In this document: positions 62,852 to 64,000 of the stretch, in pieces | How positions within the stretch are numbered: the first letter of the stretch is position 1 | Layout of the letters: each line of letters begins with the position of its first letter | Source of the DNA: Leishmania infantum JPCM5 | Taxonomy: Eukaryota > Euglenozoa > Kinetoplastea > Trypanosomatida > Trypanosomatidae | NCBI RefSeq assembly: GCF_000002875.2 | Contig: NC_009406.2 | Coordinates: 1 to 64,000 of the forward strand | Direction of reading: 5' to 3' | Length of the DNA stretch: 64,000 nucleotides | Position numbers and translations under genes: made by a program | The notes under the pieces: model-generated | What the model was told of the DNA's origin: nothing | The model's input: the letters and a program-made list of their open reading frames with translations, nothing else | The model's database searches: none

Positions 62852-63634
62852 TTACGCAGTCTTCGGACGCTGTGTCGCAGTGGTGTATTGCGAAATCTGC
62901 TCGTTGAGGTCAGTGCACACGTTGTTGACAGCGATCGTGGCCACCTCGACGGCTCGCGGGCCCACAACCGGCACTTTTTGCATCACCGTCGCGCAGTTCC
63001 GCGCCACCGCCGCATCGGCCTCCTTTTGCTGAATGACGGTAATCATGTGCTGAGCGGACGGAATCAACTGCGTCAAACGCCAGGCTATGTACAGCACGCT
63101 GCTGATGATGTGAATGAGCACGTGGAAGGCCGCCGTCTTGGTGACGTCGAACTCTTGGTAGTTGCTCACGTACGGCTGCGTCTTGGCCGTCACCTTGGTG
63201 CGCACAGCGGTCACCTGCTCCTTGGCGTTGTCCACAGCGTTCTGGGCAGAGTGGCGCGCGTTCTCCACGGAGGCCCTGGCCGAATCCACTTTCGCCTTCG
63301 CGCTCTCAACGTACGGGTCAGCCTTCTTCCGGGCATCCTCGACATACTCGTGCGCGGCATTCACAGCCTTCTTTACAGCCTCCTGCAACTGCACCTTGTG
63401 CTCCGAAGCGAGCCGCTGCCCCTCATGCACGTAGGACTGCACAGTGTTCATCGCGTTCTGCACGCCATTCTGGGCGGCGTCAGGGGCTTTCTGCACGGTC
63501 GCCGCGGCACCCGAGATGCTCTTCTGAGCATCCTGTGCCTTTTCGTTTACGTCGACGTGCACCTGCGAGGCGACACCGTCGATTCCATCGACCACTTTCT
63601 GGACCTGCTGGTGGGTATCACGCGTGCGAGGCAT
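62852..63634 (-). CDS. Amphipathic-helix repeat protein (LEA/apolipoprotein/perilipin-like), 260 aa
   Basis: Residues 10-155 are helical, rich in Ala, Lys, Val, Gln, Asp and Glu, with loose 11-residue periodicity (for example AKAKVDSARASVENARHSAQNA and NAVDNAKEQVTAVRTKV). This is typical of LEA, apolipoprotein and lipid-droplet coat proteins. A hydrophobic stretch (AAFHVLIHIISSVLYIAWRLTQLI, about 168-191) could insert in a membrane or monolayer, and the C-terminal part is a further amphipathic segment. No signal peptide. Likely a lipid-surface or membrane-associated protein; the family name cannot be fixed from sequence alone. The ATG at 63634 lies after an AG, downstream of a T-rich tract at 63751-63775. 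Confidence 0.8.
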   Translation of the reverse strand: MPRTRDTHQQVQKVVDGIDGVASQVHVDVNEKAQDAQKSISGAAATVQKAPDAAQNGVQNAMNTVQSYVHEGQRLASEHKVQLQEAVKKAVNAAHEYVEDARKKADPYVESAKAKVDSARASVENARHSAQNAVDNAKEQVTAVRTKVTAKTQPYVSNYQEFDVTKTAAFHVLIHIISSVLYIAWRLTQLIPSAQHMITVIQQKEADAAVARNCATVMQKVPVVGPRAVEVATIAVNNVCTDLNEQISQYTTATQRPKTA

Positions 63635-64000
63635 TGTATCTTGACGTGCTGTTTCTGTGTTTTACGCTGCGGCTTCTCTGCGGAAGCCTCGAAAGAGGTC
63701 AGAGCACCGTCACAATTGCTTGGGGAACGCCGAAGGAGTTAGTCAAGCCGCCAAAAAAAAAAGACAAAAAAAAACAGACGACTTATAACTAATAGACTGC
63801 CAAATTACCTCTGCCAGTGCCACGTGTACGATGACGGCAAGGGTTGCTAAGCTGTGTGGGTGGCGGGCAATGAGGGGAATGCGTGAGGTGTGCGAGAAGC
63901 AAAAAGATAGATGTGGCCAAAACACGCAGAAGCAAAAATGAAATCAACGAACGAAAAAACAGGAAATGCACGAGGAATACAGGCGCAGCGTGGGTGTGGG
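63635..64000 (-). promoter_or_regulatory. 5' flank with long polypyrimidine (T-rich) tract
   Basis: On the minus strand a tract of two T runs (63751-63775) lies about 120 bases before the ATG at 63634, with several AGs between. This is the probable trans-splice signal. Beyond about 63800 no gene is seen before the window ends. Confidence 0.5.

Overview
This window looks like a chromosome segment of a kinetoplastid, most likely Leishmania or a close relative in Leishmaniinae. No gene shows an intron. Nearly all genes (about 2.5-63.6 kb) lie on the minus strand in one long polycistronic array. Most starts sit just after a polypyrimidine tract and an AG, as expected for spliced-leader trans-splicing. 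Coding DNA is GC-rich at third codon positions, while intergenic DNA is dominated by purine/pyrimidine-skewed tracts and (GT)n, (GA)n and (TA)n microsatellites. SIDER-like retroposon remnants lie between genes, and the kinetoplastid-specific bifunctional capping enzyme CGM1 is present.

Layout. At the left (1-1.73 kb) is the end of a plus-strand array, with a small cytochrome b5-domain gene as its last member. A GC-rich, G-skewed convergent strand-switch region (1.74-2.49 kb) follows. Then come minus-strand genes: a small unknown protein, ribosomal protein L11 (uL5), a 97-residue protein with a C-terminal PP1-docking-like motif, a SETD3/SETD6-type SET-domain protein, a coiled-coil protein, an NFX1-type zinc-finger/R3H protein, ERCC1, a DnaJ-like protein without a J domain, and CGM1. 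About 13.3 kb with no convincing gene (20.85-34.13 kb) follows. The array resumes with an unknown protein, GMP synthase, a single-RRM mini-protein, a coiled-coil gene cut by an assembly gap (41,111-41,160), a protein with two ubiquitin-like domains and a BAG domain, DCC1, a two-finger CCCH protein, a large Tyr/Ser/Asp-repeat protein, and an amphipathic LEA/apolipoprotein-like protein.

Themes. Nuclear DNA and RNA maintenance is well represented: ERCC1 (excision repair), DCC1 (cohesion/Ctf18-RFC), CGM1 (cap formation on mRNA), and the NFX1-like, RRM and CCCH proteins (post-transcriptional control). Two Hsp70-related co-chaperones (J-less DnaJ and BAG) lie in the same array. In trypanosomatids shared arrays do not imply shared function, so these are observations and not operon logic.

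The most unusual structure is a 360-bp sequence present twice in direct orientation with no difference (48,738-49,097 and 53,612-53,971). The pair flanks the CCCH gene. The second copy is bracketed by an 8-bp direct repeat, TGCTCGAG. This looks like a recent insertion of an internal fragment of a SIDER-like element. It also forms a ready substrate for recombination that could release a circle of about 4.9 kb.
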